A stretch of DNA of 64,000 bases from Hyphomicrobiales bacterium (GCA_019075865.1 JAGXAN010000002.1:1-64000), one strand, 5' to 3'. Numbered from the stretch's first letter, positions 36,064 to 44,789 are shown. Program-made: numbers and translations. The notes: generated by a model not told the origin, from the sequence alone.

Positions 36064-36147
36064 ACCCTCGCGCAACAGGGGCCGCGCGTTGTTGGGGTGC
36101 GAGGCGGCGGGACAAAGCCCGCCGCGACATTTGGATGGAAAGTTTGC

Positions 36148-36519
36148 TTATTCAGCCGTCGCGGCAGCCGCAGCGGCGGCTTTTTCAGCGGCCTTGGCAT
36201 TGGTGGCGATACGCTCCTGAGCCTTTTTCTTGGGCAGGGCCTTCTCCGGATTGTTGCGCGCCGGACGATGGCCGACGCCAACGCTTTCCAGCAAACGTGC
36301 GACGCGGTCGGTGGGCTGTGCGCCCTTGCTCATCCAGGTCTTGGCGCTTTCCACATCCATCACCAGGCGGGTGGCGTCGTCCTTTTTCTTCAACGGGTCA
36401 AACGTGCCGATTTTCTCGATGAAGCGGCCATCGCGCGGCATGCGCGCATCAGCGATCACGATGGAATAATGCGGACGCTTTTTGGCACCACCGCGCGAGA
36501 GACGAATTTTCAAAGACAT
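36148..36519 (-). CDS. rpsP: 30S ribosomal protein S16
   Basis: 123 residues starting [18 protein letters not shown]; the signature [11 protein letters not shown] follows. The C-terminal 35 residues are an Ala/Lys-rich tail usual for alphaproteobacterial S16. It lies 75 bases downstream of ffh on the same strand. The usual next genes, rimM and trmD, are missing; pgi is convergent instead. Confidence 0.97.
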   Translation of the reverse strand: MSLKIRLSRGGAKKRPHYSIVIADARMPRDGRFIEKIGTFDPLKKKDDATRLVMDVESAKTWMSKGAQPTDRVARLLESVGVGHRPARNNPEKALPKKKAQERIATNAKAAEKAAAAAAATAE

Positions 36520-36594
36520 ATATTTTCCTTCACCAGTTAAAATCCCGAATAACTTCACGCATTGCCCCGGTGGGAACACCCAGGGCTGCGAAAC

Positions 36595-38142
36595 TCATTT
36601 CTTTTTGCCTGAAAACGGATTGAAACCGCCAAGCCCCGGCAATTTGTTGCCAAGCCCCGGCAATCCCGGCATTTTCGGCGCAAAGGCTTCCGGTGGCGGT
36701 GCCGATGGCAGTTTGGGCATGGCCCCGCCCATCTGCTTTTGCATGGCCTCAATCTGCTCTTGCGTCGGCATTGGCATACCGCCGCCCATGCCACCACCCA
36801 TGCCCATCATCCCTGCCATTTTGCCCATCAGGCCACGTTTGCCGGGGCCACCCATTTGCTTCATCATATCGGCCATCTGCCGATGCTGTTTCAGCAGGCG
36901 GTTGATGTCTTCCACTTTCATGCCCGCGCCGGCGGCAATGCGCTTTTTGCGCGATGCTTTCAAAATGTCCGGATCGCGCCGTTCCTTGGGGGTCATGGAG
37001 GAGATGATGGCACGTTGGCGCTTGACCATCCGATCGTCGATATTGGCGGCGGCGAGTTGGTCTTTCATCTTGGCCATGCCGGGCAACATGCCCATAATAC
37101 CGCCAAGTCCGCCGATTTTCTCCAATTGCGCCAGTTGCTCGGACATATCGTCGAGGTCAAACCGCCCTTTGCGCATTTTCTCGGCGATTTTCTGGGCCTT
37201 TTCCATGTCGATATTGGCCGCGGCCTTTTCGACCAGCGAGACAATGTCGCCCATGCCCAGAATGCGGTTGGCAATGCGCGAGGGATGAAAATCCTCCAGC
37301 GCATCCATCTTTTCGCCGGTGCCGACGAGCTTGATCGGCCGCCCCGTCACCGCACGCATGGACAGCGCCGCACCGCCGCGCCCGTCACCATCGGTGCGGG
37401 TGAGCACGATGCCGGTTATGCCAACGCGGTCATTGAAGCTTTTGGCCAGATTGACGGCGTCCTGACCGGTCAGTGCATCCGCAACCAGCAGAATTTCGTG
37501 CGGATGGGTGGCGGCCTTGATCTCCGCCATTTCCGCCATCAGCGGCTCATCAATATGCGTGCGCCCGGCAGTGTCGAGGATGACGACATCGTAACCCTGC
37601 AAACGCGCCACTTCTTCGGCGCGCCGGGCAATTTGCACCGGGCTCTGGCCGGCAATGATCGGCAGGGTGGCAATGCCAACCTGGCGACCCAGCACCGCCA
37701 ATTGTTCCTGCGCCGCCGGGCGCTTCACGTCGAGCGAGGCCATCAGCACCTTGCGCTTGTCGCGCTCGGTCAGGCGTTTGGCGATTTTGGCGGAAGTTGT
37801 GGTCTTGCCCGCGCCCTGCAAGCCGACCATCATGATCGCAACGGGCGCGGCGGCATTGAGATTGATGGGGTCGCCTTCGGTTCCGAGGGTTTCGATCAAA
37901 ACGTCATTGACGATCTTGATGACCATCTGCCCCGGCGTCACGGATTTGACGACATTGGCACCCACGGCCTTGGCCCGCACCTTGTCGACAAACGAGCGCA
38001 CCACATCCAGCGCCACATCCGCTTCGAGCAAAGCCCGACGAACCTCGCGCATGGCGACGTTGACATCCTCCTCGCTCAGCGACCCGCGTCGGGTAAGCTG
38101 GTCGAAAATACCGGAGAGCTTTTCAGAAAGGCTCTCAAACAT
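36595..38142 (-). CDS. ffh: Signal recognition particle GTPase Ffh
   Basis: 515 residues. The N domain (1-85) precedes the G domain with GLQGAGKTTTSAK (G1, about 107-119), DVKRPAAQEQL, DTAGRTHIDE (G3), TRTDGDGRGG (G4) and GTGEKMDALEDF (G5). The M domain (from 325) carries the RNA-binding SMTPKERRDPDIL and a Met/Gly-rich finger, ending GGFNPFSGKKK. It targets signal-anchor proteins to SecYEG together with 4.5S RNA and FtsY. Probably co-transcribed with rpsP. Confidence 0.97.
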   Translation of the reverse strand: MFESLSEKLSGIFDQLTRRGSLSEEDVNVAMREVRRALLEADVALDVVRSFVDKVRAKAVGANVVKSVTPGQMVIKIVNDVLIETLGTEGDPINLNAAAPVAIMMVGLQGAGKTTTSAKIAKRLTERDKRKVLMASLDVKRPAAQEQLAVLGRQVGIATLPIIAGQSPVQIARRAEEVARLQGYDVVILDTAGRTHIDEPLMAEMAEIKAATHPHEILLVADALTGQDAVNLAKSFNDRVGITGIVLTRTDGDGRGGAALSMRAVTGRPIKLVGTGEKMDALEDFHPSRIANRILGMGDIVSLVEKAAANIDMEKAQKIAEKMRKGRFDLDDMSEQLAQLEKIGGLGGIMGMLPGMAKMKDQLAAANIDDRMVKRQRAIISSMTPKERRDPDILKASRKKRIAAGAGMKVEDINRLLKQHRQMADMMKQMGGPGKRGLMGKMAGMMGMGGGMGGGMPMPTQEQIEAMQKQMGGAMPKLPSAPPPEAFAPKMPGLPGLGNKLPGLGGFNPFSGKKK

Positions 38143-38299
38143 GGCGTTCCTCTCATCTCGCCCAATGGGCGCAGAATAATCCAGATGCTTTACCCCAAAA
38201 CCAAACGCGCCCGGGAGCGCATCCGCGCCGCCGAACGTTGACCGCAGCCCTCAAAGGGGGTGACGGCTTGATATCGAAGTCTTTCACACAAGTCGTGAA

Positions 38300-38317
38300 G
38301 GCCCTTTCGTTAGGGCC
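38300..38317 (-). terminator. Short hairpin behind the flavin dehydrogenase gene
   Basis: GGCCCT and AGGGCC pair over a TTCGTT loop, 50 bases past the 38368 stop on the minus strand and upstream of ffh. There is no U run, so it may be a weak or rho-assisted end. Confidence 0.35.
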
Positions 38318-38367
38318 GAGCGCAGCTTATGTCAAGCTCTGCCACACGCGCGCTATATCGCCGGGGG

Positions 38368-40056
38368 TCAGATCGCCACTTTGGCGGCGTCGCAGCCGGC
38401 AATATAGCCAAAGGCCATGGCTGGGCCGATGTTGATGCCGCCTGCCGGGTAATGCCCGCCCATCACGCTGGCCATGTCGGTTCCCACCGCATAAAGCCCA
38501 GCAATGACCGCGCCGGAATGGTCAAGCACCCGCGCATGCGCGTCTGTCTTTAGGCCAGCGAAAGTCCCAAAACTGCCGGGAAACACCTTTACGGCATAAA
38601 ACGGGCCGGATTCAATCGGTGCGACGCAGGGGTTGGGCTTTTGTGCCGGATCCCCGCTTTGGCGGTTGTAGGGCGTGCCGCCCCGATCAAACAGTGGATC
38701 AAGCCCATGCCGCGCATGGCTGTTATAGGCCTCGATGGTTGCCGTCAGCCCGTCCGGATCAATGCCGCAGGCTTTGGCAAGCTCCGCGATCGTGTTGCCG
38801 GCCTTGATATAGCCGGAGCGAATATAGGGCGCGACCGGCAATGGCACCGGCCGGGCAATGCCAAGCCCGTAGCGGCGCTGGAAGGCGCGGGTGCAGATCA
38901 GCCAGGAGGCGACTTCCTGCCCCGCTGGCACGGCATGCAGCATAGCCTCGACATAATCATGATAGCCATTACCTTCGTTGCAGAAGCGTTTGCCATTGGC
39001 CAAAACCGCTATGATCCCCGGCTTGTTGCGCTCGATAATATGCGGAAAGCGGCCCGTCGTGCCATCACCGAAGGGCACTTTGGATACCGGGCACCATGCG
39101 CCGGGTGCGGCCAGCGTATCATCCACCACGCCGCCAACGGTTTCAGCGAGGCGCAACCCGTCGCCGGTGGCTGTTTCAACCGCAAGGGTCAGGTGTTCAC
39201 CATTGGCCGGAAACAACGCCGCGCGCCGCGCATGGTCATGGCCAAAGCCGCCGGTTGCCAGCACCACCCCCCGCCTCGCCTGCACGTCGATCTTGCCATC
39301 GGGCGTGTCGAGTGTGGCGCCGGTCACCATGCCCGCATCGCGCAGCAAGGCCACGGCGCTGCAAAGGGTGCGCAAATCAACGCCAAGATTGTCCGCCGAT
39401 TTTAGCAGGCGGCCAACCAGCGCCAGGCCATTGCGCAATTGCATACTGCGCCGGTGCACCGCCAGATCACGCAAATGGCGGGCAAAGCGACGGGAGACAT
39501 GCGCAAAGGCTTTTGGCGAGCGGGTCACATTCATGAATGCACCAAGGTCCGACCCCGCCTGAATGGTCATGCCCATGAAGGTCGTTTCTCGCAATGGCAG
39601 GCGCAGACGCTTCACCAGTCCGCCTAATTGGCGTGCATCAAACGGGGCGGCTATCACGGAGCGCCCGCCGGTGCCAGCCCCCTCCAGCCGCCCGTAAGTG
39701 TCGCTGATGCGATTGCCATCTTCAAATTGCAGGGCGGTTTTGGCCGCAAAGAACGCCACCATTTTCGGCGCGGCTTCGAGAAACCCCTCCACCCGCGCCG
39801 AATTGAAATTATTGCCCAACACTGCCTTCAGGTAGGCGAGCGGGGCGTCAATGTCTTCCACTAGGCCCGCCCGTTGCGCCAAGGGGTTGCGCGGCACCCA
39901 CATCCAGCCGCCGGAAAGCGCCGTCGTGCCACCAAAGACCGCCGCCTTTTCCGCCACGATCACTTTCAGGCCGTGGCTGGCCGCCGTCACCGCCGCCGAC
40001 AATCCGCCCGCACCCGAGCCGATCACCAGCAAATCGCAATCCAGCCTGGAATTCAT
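38368..40056 (-). CDS. FAD-dependent dehydrogenase, 3-ketosteroid-dehydrogenase/fumarate-reductase type
   Basis: 562 residues. The N-terminal dinucleotide fold LLVIGSGAGGLSAAVTAAS (9-27) binds FAD; GGTTALSGGWMWVP (about 42-55), GVVLATGGFGHD and the C-terminal HYPAGGINIGPAMAFG complete the succinate dehydrogenase/fumarate reductase flavoprotein pattern of the KstD-like group. It probably oxidises or reduces a C-C bond next to a carbonyl; the substrate cannot be read from sequence and no steroid genes are nearby. No signal peptide is seen. Stands alone between ffh and the ccdA-like gene. Confidence 0.82.
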   Translation of the reverse strand: MNSRLDCDLLVIGSGAGGLSAAVTAASHGLKVIVAEKAAVFGGTTALSGGWMWVPRNPLAQRAGLVEDIDAPLAYLKAVLGNNFNSARVEGFLEAAPKMVAFFAAKTALQFEDGNRISDTYGRLEGAGTGGRSVIAAPFDARQLGGLVKRLRLPLRETTFMGMTIQAGSDLGAFMNVTRSPKAFAHVSRRFARHLRDLAVHRRSMQLRNGLALVGRLLKSADNLGVDLRTLCSAVALLRDAGMVTGATLDTPDGKIDVQARRGVVLATGGFGHDHARRAALFPANGEHLTLAVETATGDGLRLAETVGGVVDDTLAAPGAWCPVSKVPFGDGTTGRFPHIIERNKPGIIAVLANGKRFCNEGNGYHDYVEAMLHAVPAGQEVASWLICTRAFQRRYGLGIARPVPLPVAPYIRSGYIKAGNTIAELAKACGIDPDGLTATIEAYNSHARHGLDPLFDRGGTPYNRQSGDPAQKPNPCVAPIESGPFYAVKVFPGSFGTFAGLKTDAHARVLDHSGAVIAGLYAVGTDMASVMGGHYPAGGINIGPAMAFGYIAGCDAAKVAI

Positions 40057-40216
40057 GCTTGTCCCACCAAAAGTATGCGTTTGAACAGGCGCATTTTGGC
40101 TTGTTTCTCACGCATCTGTAAGCGCGGGGGCCATAAAATTGGGGCAAATCGCTTTGGGGGGCCTATTTTGTTCGCCCCGCGCAAACCCCGCAAGGCCGAT
40201 CCGAACCGCGTGTAAC

Positions 40217-40939
40217 TCAAATTCCAGTGGTCAGCCGTGTCAGCCAGGCTGGCGAGACGTCCACAAGAAGCGCTTCAAGCGGTTTGTCCAAACCCAGCAC
40301 GATGGCAATGCCAAAGGCCACGACAACGCCACCGGCAAGCGTGCGCACAGCTCTGGAGGATTGCAGCATCCCACCGCGCCAGCCCATGATGGTCTCCCGC
40401 GAAACCATGCCCAGCAGCAACATCGGCAGGCTGGCACCAAAGCCAAAGGCCAGCATCACCAGACCGACCTGGCTTAAATCCTTGCCTTGCGCCGCCAGCA
40501 GCGAAGCGGCACCCAGCGTTGGCCCGGCGCAGGGCGACCATACCGCACCCAGCAGCACGCCAAGCCCTAACTGCCCGGCAATACCGCTGCCCGTCCGCCC
40601 GCCAAACTTTTGTTCGGCCCAATTACTGAGCGGGCTGGCGAAGGCGGTAAACCGCGTTTGCAGCCACGGAACCGCCAGCACGAGGCCGACAATGACCATC
40701 AATCCCGCCGCCACATCGCGGAAGGCACCCTGATCGAGCCCAATCGAGAAGCCGATCACCCCGACGAACAGGCCGATGAGGGTGAATGAAAGGGAAAGAC
40801 CCGCGGCCAACGCCAATAGCCCGTAGCGCGCCTTCGTCATCGACGAGGCAAGGATCAGTGGCAGCAAGGGCAGCACGCAGGGCGAGAGGATCGACAATAT
40901 CCCCGCGCCAAACGCCAGTAGAATCGAGATCGAGGACAT
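40217..40939 (-). CDS. CcdA/DsbD-type transmembrane thiol electron carrier
   Basis: 240 residues and six predicted membrane helices. The two redox cysteines are visible in their usual settings: LSPCVLPLLPL in helix 1 and WSPCAGPTLGAA in helix 4. Such proteins carry reducing equivalents from cytoplasmic thioredoxin to periplasmic thiol proteins, for example in cytochrome c maturation. ATG 40939 starts four bases after the stop of the thioredoxin-like gene, so the two are coupled. The longer in-frame start overlaps that gene and is rejected. Confidence 0.88.
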   Translation of the reverse strand: MSSISILLAFGAGILSILSPCVLPLLPLILASSMTKARYGLLALAAGLSLSFTLIGLFVGVIGFSIGLDQGAFRDVAAGLMVIVGLVLAVPWLQTRFTAFASPLSNWAEQKFGGRTGSGIAGQLGLGVLLGAVWSPCAGPTLGAASLLAAQGKDLSQVGLVMLAFGFGASLPMLLLGMVSRETIMGWRGGMLQSSRAVRTLAGGVVVAFGIAIVLGLDKPLEALLVDVSPAWLTRLTTGI

Positions 40940-40943
40940 CCGG

Positions 40944-41351
40944 CTAAATCGCCTGCTTGAACAGATCCTCAATGGTCATCGGGTCGGTGCTGCCCACCGA
41001 GCGCGCGACTTCCTTATTGCCTTTGTAAACGATCAAAGTGGACTGCATATTGGCTTTGAAACTGCGAACGATGGCCTTCTGCTTGTCAAAATCGACATTG
41101 AAAACCACGAAGTCGGCATAGTCTGCTTGGGCTTCCAATTTGGACAGAATCGGCTTCTGTGCGGCGCAGGTCGGGCACCAATCCGCGTGAATTTGCACGA
41201 GAATGGGTTTGTCGGCCTTTTGGGCGGCCAAAAATGCGGCGCGGTTAAAGGGCACCGGGCCCACCGCCGCTGCAAGTGTGGCGGGTGCCAGCAGGGCCGC
41301 TGCGCCCAGCGCGCCGGTGGCGAGGGTCATGAATTGGCGTTTGGAAAGCAT
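40944..41351 (-). CDS. Exported thioredoxin-like protein
   Basis: 135 residues. The N-terminus (KRQFMTLATGALGAAALLAPATLA) looks like a signal sequence, Sec-type with a single Arg. The thioredoxin fold follows with the active site ADWCPTCAAQKP (C-P-T-C) at about residues 57-68 and the cis-Pro region reading QSTLIVYKG, where the usual Pro is replaced by Leu, which is unusual. It probably receives electrons from the CcdA-like partner encoded just downstream and reduces periplasmic disulfides. Confidence 0.85.
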   Translation of the reverse strand: MLSKRQFMTLATGALGAAALLAPATLAAAVGPVPFNRAAFLAAQKADKPILVQIHADWCPTCAAQKPILSKLEAQADYADFVVFNVDFDKQKAIVRSFKANMQSTLIVYKGNKEVARSVGSTDPMTIEDLFKQAI

Positions 41352-41503
41352 GGAGGGCTCCTTTTTTGGGTGGATCGGAGAACTTAATTCACTAAATCAA
41401 ATTCGCGCTGCTGCGTGGAAAAGTTACGCTCCCGGAAGGTCACATTTTTGTGATGAAGGCGCGCATCGTCTAAAACAGGTGCTTGCGCCGCTCACCCGCG
41501 CAT

Positions 41504-42346
41504 TCAAGCCACGTGCAGCAATTCGGCGACGAACAGGCTGGCGACAGTCAGATCGTCACTTGTGCCGGGGTTGAGCCCCTGCGTTTTGAAGTCACGGTCG
41601 AGCGCCAGCAATTCAGGCAGGGTTGCGGACATTGTTCGGGCGCGGTTCAATCGGTCCCGCAACTTTATCGCCTTGGCCTGGACATATTGGGCCGGCCCCG
41701 CCCCGAATTTCCGCTCGATATGTCCATCGGGATAGGTGGCCAAAAATTCAAAATAGGCGGAAACCGCGCCCCATTTGCGGCTGGGCTGATAGCCAATGGC
41801 GATCAATCCAAGGTCAAACACATCCGCAAAATGGGTAACATACTGCCGCGCCACCGCGTCGCGGGGGGCAGCCAGCGTCATGGCCTCCATCAGCCTCATG
41901 TCAGCGCCGTCACGCATCTCATGGGCTGCCCCATCGCCAATTCCATCGGCGGACTCCAGTGCCATGGCCCGCGAAACCGCCCGCGCATCTTCCTGCGTGA
42001 GATTGGCCAGAACCTTGGCCAGGGCCCCGCGCAAATCCTGGGCCGACAAATACTGCCCCGATATGGACTGCGCTGCCATTGCCAGCGGCGCGCAGAGCAG
42101 CAGAATTCCCAGATTGGTATTTTTGCGTCCCCGTCCTTGGGTTGCTTGCACACCGGTTTCGATCCGCGCGCCCAAGCTGGCATCCGGGCGGCAGATCTGA
42201 GGGGCTGCCAACTGCGCGCTTACCAGAAAATCGGCAGCCACCATGTCATGACCGTCGGCATATATATGGACATTGCCCGGTTTCAGGGCGGCGATGTCCT
42301 GCCAGCACGCCGCTTCGAATGCCGCTTCAATCTTATGCGGGTGCAT
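41504..42346 (-). CDS. CitG-like triphosphoribosyl-dephospho-CoA synthase family protein
   Basis: 280 residues from ATG 42346, with GAGG five bases upstream. The CitG family signatures are ALKPGNVH (residues 21-28), TNLGILLLCAPLAMA (about 78-92) and the C-terminal LNPGTSDDLTVASLFVAELL. In citrate lyase clusters CitG makes the prosthetic-group precursor, but no citrate lyase gene is nearby. CitG-like genes also occur with tetrahydromethanopterin genes in methylotrophs; with the MfnB-FolB fusion 10 kb away, that role is the better inference. It is divergent from the pterin dehydratase gene. Confidence 0.82.
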   Translation of the reverse strand: MHPHKIEAAFEAACWQDIAALKPGNVHIYADGHDMVAADFLVSAQLAAPQICRPDASLGARIETGVQATQGRGRKNTNLGILLLCAPLAMAAQSISGQYLSAQDLRGALAKVLANLTQEDARAVSRAMALESADGIGDGAAHEMRDGADMRLMEAMTLAAPRDAVARQYVTHFADVFDLGLIAIGYQPSRKWGAVSAYFEFLATYPDGHIERKFGAGPAQYVQAKAIKLRDRLNRARTMSATLPELLALDRDFKTQGLNPGTSDDLTVASLFVAELLHVA

Positions 42347-42538
42347 CGTCAACCTCGCGCGTTTCGCGCTTCAACGCTGCGCAGCAATCCACGCGCGTAT
42401 GGGTGAACTGGGGTAGAATCTTGGCCAAGGTAAAGATTCCGACAAGCTGTTGACCTGCGCCTTTGATTTTGTCTGGCAGCCCATTACAGTAACATAATGC
42501 ATAAGTATTGACCCTGTGGAAAGGGATTGGAGCAAATT

Positions 42539-42919
42539 ATGACAGCCATTTCAAAAGAAAAAACCTATTCCGACGCCGAGGTAACCGCCATTTTGCAGGC
42601 CAATCTGCCGAACTGGGTGCTGGAAGGCGGCTGGATCCTGAGGAAATACCGGACGCATGGCTGGAAAGGGACGTTGATGGTGATCAATACCATTGGCCAC
42701 CTTGCCGAGGCAGCTTGGCATCATCCCGAAATCAGTGCCTCTTACGCATTTGTGGAAGTGCGCCTGCAAAGCCATGATGCGCGCGGCATTACCGACAAGG
42801 ACTTCGAACTCGCGCGCAAAATGGAGGAAGTCATACAATGGCAGCCCGCCAAGGCAGGCGGTGCCCTGGAAGGGACACCCTCAGGCGACCCAAGCGTGGC
42901 TTATGTGATCTACGATTGA
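42539..42919 (+). CDS. 4a-hydroxytetrahydrobiopterin dehydratase (PCD/DCoH family)
   Basis: 126 residues from ATG 42539, with GGAG at 42529; a TTG four codons earlier has no such support. The PCD pattern is E-x-x-W-HHPE (EAAWHHPEI, about 64-72), then VEVRLQSHDARGITDKDFELA with the catalytic His. The C-terminus is about 20 residues longer than the typical 100-residue enzyme (GGALEGTPSGDPS). It dehydrates pterin carbinolamines; no phenylalanine hydroxylase is nearby, while folP and folK follow, so a folate or methanopterin role is likely. Confidence 0.88.
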   Translation: MTAISKEKTYSDAEVTAILQANLPNWVLEGGWILRKYRTHGWKGTLMVINTIGHLAEAAWHHPEISASYAFVEVRLQSHDARGITDKDFELARKMEEVIQWQPAKAGGALEGTPSGDPSVAYVIYD

Positions 42920-43059
42920 ATCAAGCAAGCGCCCTTGCGTTCATGGCTCAGTTGCAAGCGGCGCGCCCGCATCTATAGTGCCGCGCAGATTGCCGATAAG
43001 CTGGCATGACGCATTTTGAGACGGCGATGCGCCTTTCCATGGAGCATAAAGGAACCAAC

Positions 43060-43899
43060 GTGAATGACACCCTGATACGCGCCAGCCAACGCGATGCCTT
43101 TTTGGGCCAGGTGGGGGTGCGCCCGCTGATCATGGGCATATTGAACATTACACCCGACAGCTTCTCGGATGGTGGCCGCTTTGCCTCGCCGCAGGCAGCC
43201 ATTGCCCAAACCCGGAAACTCACCGACGAGGGCGCAGACATTCTCGATGTTGGTGCGGAATCGACCCGGCCCGGTGCCATAGCTGTGACCGAGGATGAAG
43301 AACTGGCGCGCATCGACGCGCTCATGCCAATTGTGCGTGCCGCGACCCATCTGCCGATCTCGATTGATACCTATAAAGCCAGGGTGGCAGCGCGAGGCAT
43401 GGCTCTGGGTGCCTGCGTCATCAATGACGTTTGGGGCCTGCAGCATGATCCCGCCATGGCCGCAACCGTCGCGCAAACCGGGGCAGGGGTGGTTATCATG
43501 CACAACCGCTCGCAAGTGGACGGCGACCTCGATATTTTATCCGACATGCGCCGGTTTTTTGATAAATCGCTGGCGCTGGCCGCCCGCGAGAACATTCCCC
43601 GTCACCGCATCATGCTCGATCCCGGCATCGGCTTTGGCAAGACCCAGAACCAGAATTTGCAGGCGATGCAGGGCTTGCACCATTTTGATGATTACCAGCT
43701 GCCGATGCTGATCGGGGTGTCACGCAAGTCGCTGCTGGGCAAATTGCTGGATAGCGCCGTCGACCAGCGGTTGATTGGCACTTTGAGCGCCAATCTCGCC
43801 TGTGCTGCGCGCGGTGCCCAGATTTTTCGTGTGCATGATGTGGCCGAGCACCGCGCCGCCTTTCGCGTTTTTGAGGCGATCCAGCATGGCCATGGCTGA
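43060..43899 (+). CDS. folP: Dihydropteroate synthase
   Basis: About 279 residues from GTG 43060, which has AAAGGA six bases upstream; an upstream ATG at 43006 is possible. It joins p-aminobenzoate to the pterin pyrophosphate. Signatures: MGILNITPDSFSDGG (near residue 25), LDVGAESTRPGA, the SIDTYKA strand, INDVWG, LDPGIGFGKT with the substrate-binding Lys, and GVSRKS. The last 8 bases overlap folK. One of the core folate genes of this region. Confidence 0.96.
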   Translation: MNDTLIRASQRDAFLGQVGVRPLIMGILNITPDSFSDGGRFASPQAAIAQTRKLTDEGADILDVGAESTRPGAIAVTEDEELARIDALMPIVRAATHLPISIDTYKARVAARGMALGACVINDVWGLQHDPAMAATVAQTGAGVVIMHNRSQVDGDLDILSDMRRFFDKSLALAARENIPRHRIMLDPGIGFGKTQNQNLQAMQGLHHFDDYQLPMLIGVSRKSLLGKLLDSAVDQRLIGTLSANLACAARGAQIFRVHDVAEHRAAFRVFEAIQHGHG

Positions 43900-44377
43900 A
43901 ATTGGCATCGGCCTTGGCAGCAATATCGGCGACAAGGCCGCCAACATCCACCGGGCGTTGGCGCTGCTCACCGCAGACGGTCGCGTCAAGCTGAAGAAAA
44001 TGTCGTCGCTCTACCGCACTTTGCCGTGGGGCTATGCCGAGCAGGATTTTTTTGCCAATGCCTGCGCGCTGGTTGAGACCGCGTTGTCACCCATGCAATT
44101 GCTCGATTTTGCCAAGCAGATTGAAACCGATATGGGCCGCGAAAAGACCGTCCATTGGGGGCCACGCCTGATCGATATTGATTTGCTGTTTTATGGCAAT
44201 GAGGCCATGGCCAATCCGCGCCTGATCTTGCCGCACAAGGAATTGTTTAATCGCGCTTTTGTTCTGGTGCCGCTCGCTGAAATTGCGCCCGATTTGCAAA
44301 TCGAGGGCGTCAGCATGGCGCAGGCCGCGGCCAAAATTGGCAAGGAAGGCATCGAAATCTGGCGCGAAACGCCTTAA
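43892..44377 (+). CDS. folK: 2-amino-4-hydroxy-6-hydroxymethyldihydropteridine pyrophosphokinase
   Basis: 161 residues from ATG 43892; another ATG two codons earlier (43886) is equally possible. HPPK adds pyrophosphate to the pterin before FolP. Seen: GIGLGSNIGDKAANI at the N-terminus, SSLYRTLPWG, and the signature WGPRLIDIDLLFYG with two Mg-binding Asp, then LPHKELFNRAFVLVPLAEI. It overlaps folP and is probably co-translated with it. Confidence 0.96.
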   Translation: MAEIGIGLGSNIGDKAANIHRALALLTADGRVKLKKMSSLYRTLPWGYAEQDFFANACALVETALSPMQLLDFAKQIETDMGREKTVHWGPRLIDIDLLFYGNEAMANPRLILPHKELFNRAFVLVPLAEIAPDLQIEGVSMAQAAAKIGKEGIEIWRETP

Positions 44378-44451
44378 AGGGACGTTGGTCGCCCGTTGTT
44401 TTCCACATAATGGCGGAAAAGCTGCTTTGGCAGGATAATTTCAAAAAGCAA

Positions 44452-44480
44452 GAAGGGCTGCCTTGTTCAAGCAGCCCTTC
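44452..44480 (-). terminator. Intrinsic terminator, minus-strand direction
   Basis: GAAGGGCTGC (44452-44461) and GCAGCCCTTC (44471-44480) form a perfect 10-bp stem with a nine-base loop. On the minus strand it is followed by TTGCTTTTTG, a usable U tract, 46 bases after the small frame at 44526-44603. In the plus direction (folK) no T run follows, though it may help to end that transcript. Confidence 0.7.
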
Positions 44481-44525
44481 CATTGCCATACCGTGTCGGG
44501 TTAGGGCCTCTCATGCGGGCGTAAC

Positions 44526-44603
44526 TTACGCGCGCGGGCCTTTATGGCTGGAGTGAATCCAAGTCCGTGAAACCAGCGACAACGGGTTGAGACAATGAGA
44601 CAC
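44526..44603 (-). CDS. Small protein or leader peptide, 25 residues, with consensus ribosome site
   Basis: GTG at 44603 opens 25 codons ending TAA at 44526. Seven bases before it is AAAGGAGG, part of a 13-base perfect complement of the 16S rRNA 3' end. The peptide begins MSHCLNPLSL, holds one Trp and one Cys, and ends basic (HKGPRA). An intrinsic terminator follows 46 bases later, so the frame looks like a complete short transcription unit lying antisense to nothing else, in the 412-base gap between folK and the acyl-CoA synthetase gene. The upstream DNA is AT-rich, with TTGAAA followed 17 bases later by ACAATA. I do not know a family for it. Confidence 0.55.
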   Translation of the reverse strand: MSHCLNPLSLVSRTWIHSSHKGPRA

Positions 44604-44610
44604 TGGATCA

Positions 44611-44618
44611 CCTCCTTT
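44611..44618 (-). promoter_or_regulatory. Extended perfect Shine-Dalgarno sequence
   Basis: The minus strand reads AAAGGAGGTGATC (44606-44618 region), the complement of the 16S 3' tail. It fixes the GTG start at 44603. Read on the plus strand it is TGGATCACCTCCTTT, identical to the end of 16S rRNA. Confidence 0.7.
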
Positions 44619-44789
44619 CAGTGGGTTAACGACGAATCATATTGTGCCATGAATTGGTGAATTTTCAAACAACGGCTTTTGTGAAAAACGCGTCCCGGTT
44701 CGGGGCATGCACAATATCGTTTTACCTTGACGTAGATGCGTTGAGGACAATAATGCGCGCTGACAAAACAATAAATTCAGGGGAACGAA

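Noticed and set aside
36739-38241. 500-codon plus-strand reading frame opposite ffh
   Set aside because: It is the antisense shadow of ffh and has no family features; ffh has every GTPase motif.
41504-42346. Citrate lyase or malonate decarboxylase cluster
   Set aside because: Only the CitG-like gene is present; no lyase or decarboxylase subunits lie nearby.
44604-44619. Plus-strand TGGATCACCTCCTTTC identical to the 16S rRNA 3' end
   Set aside because: Only these 16 bases match; the flanks do not resemble 16S rRNA. It is better explained as the complement of an extended Shine-Dalgarno sequence.
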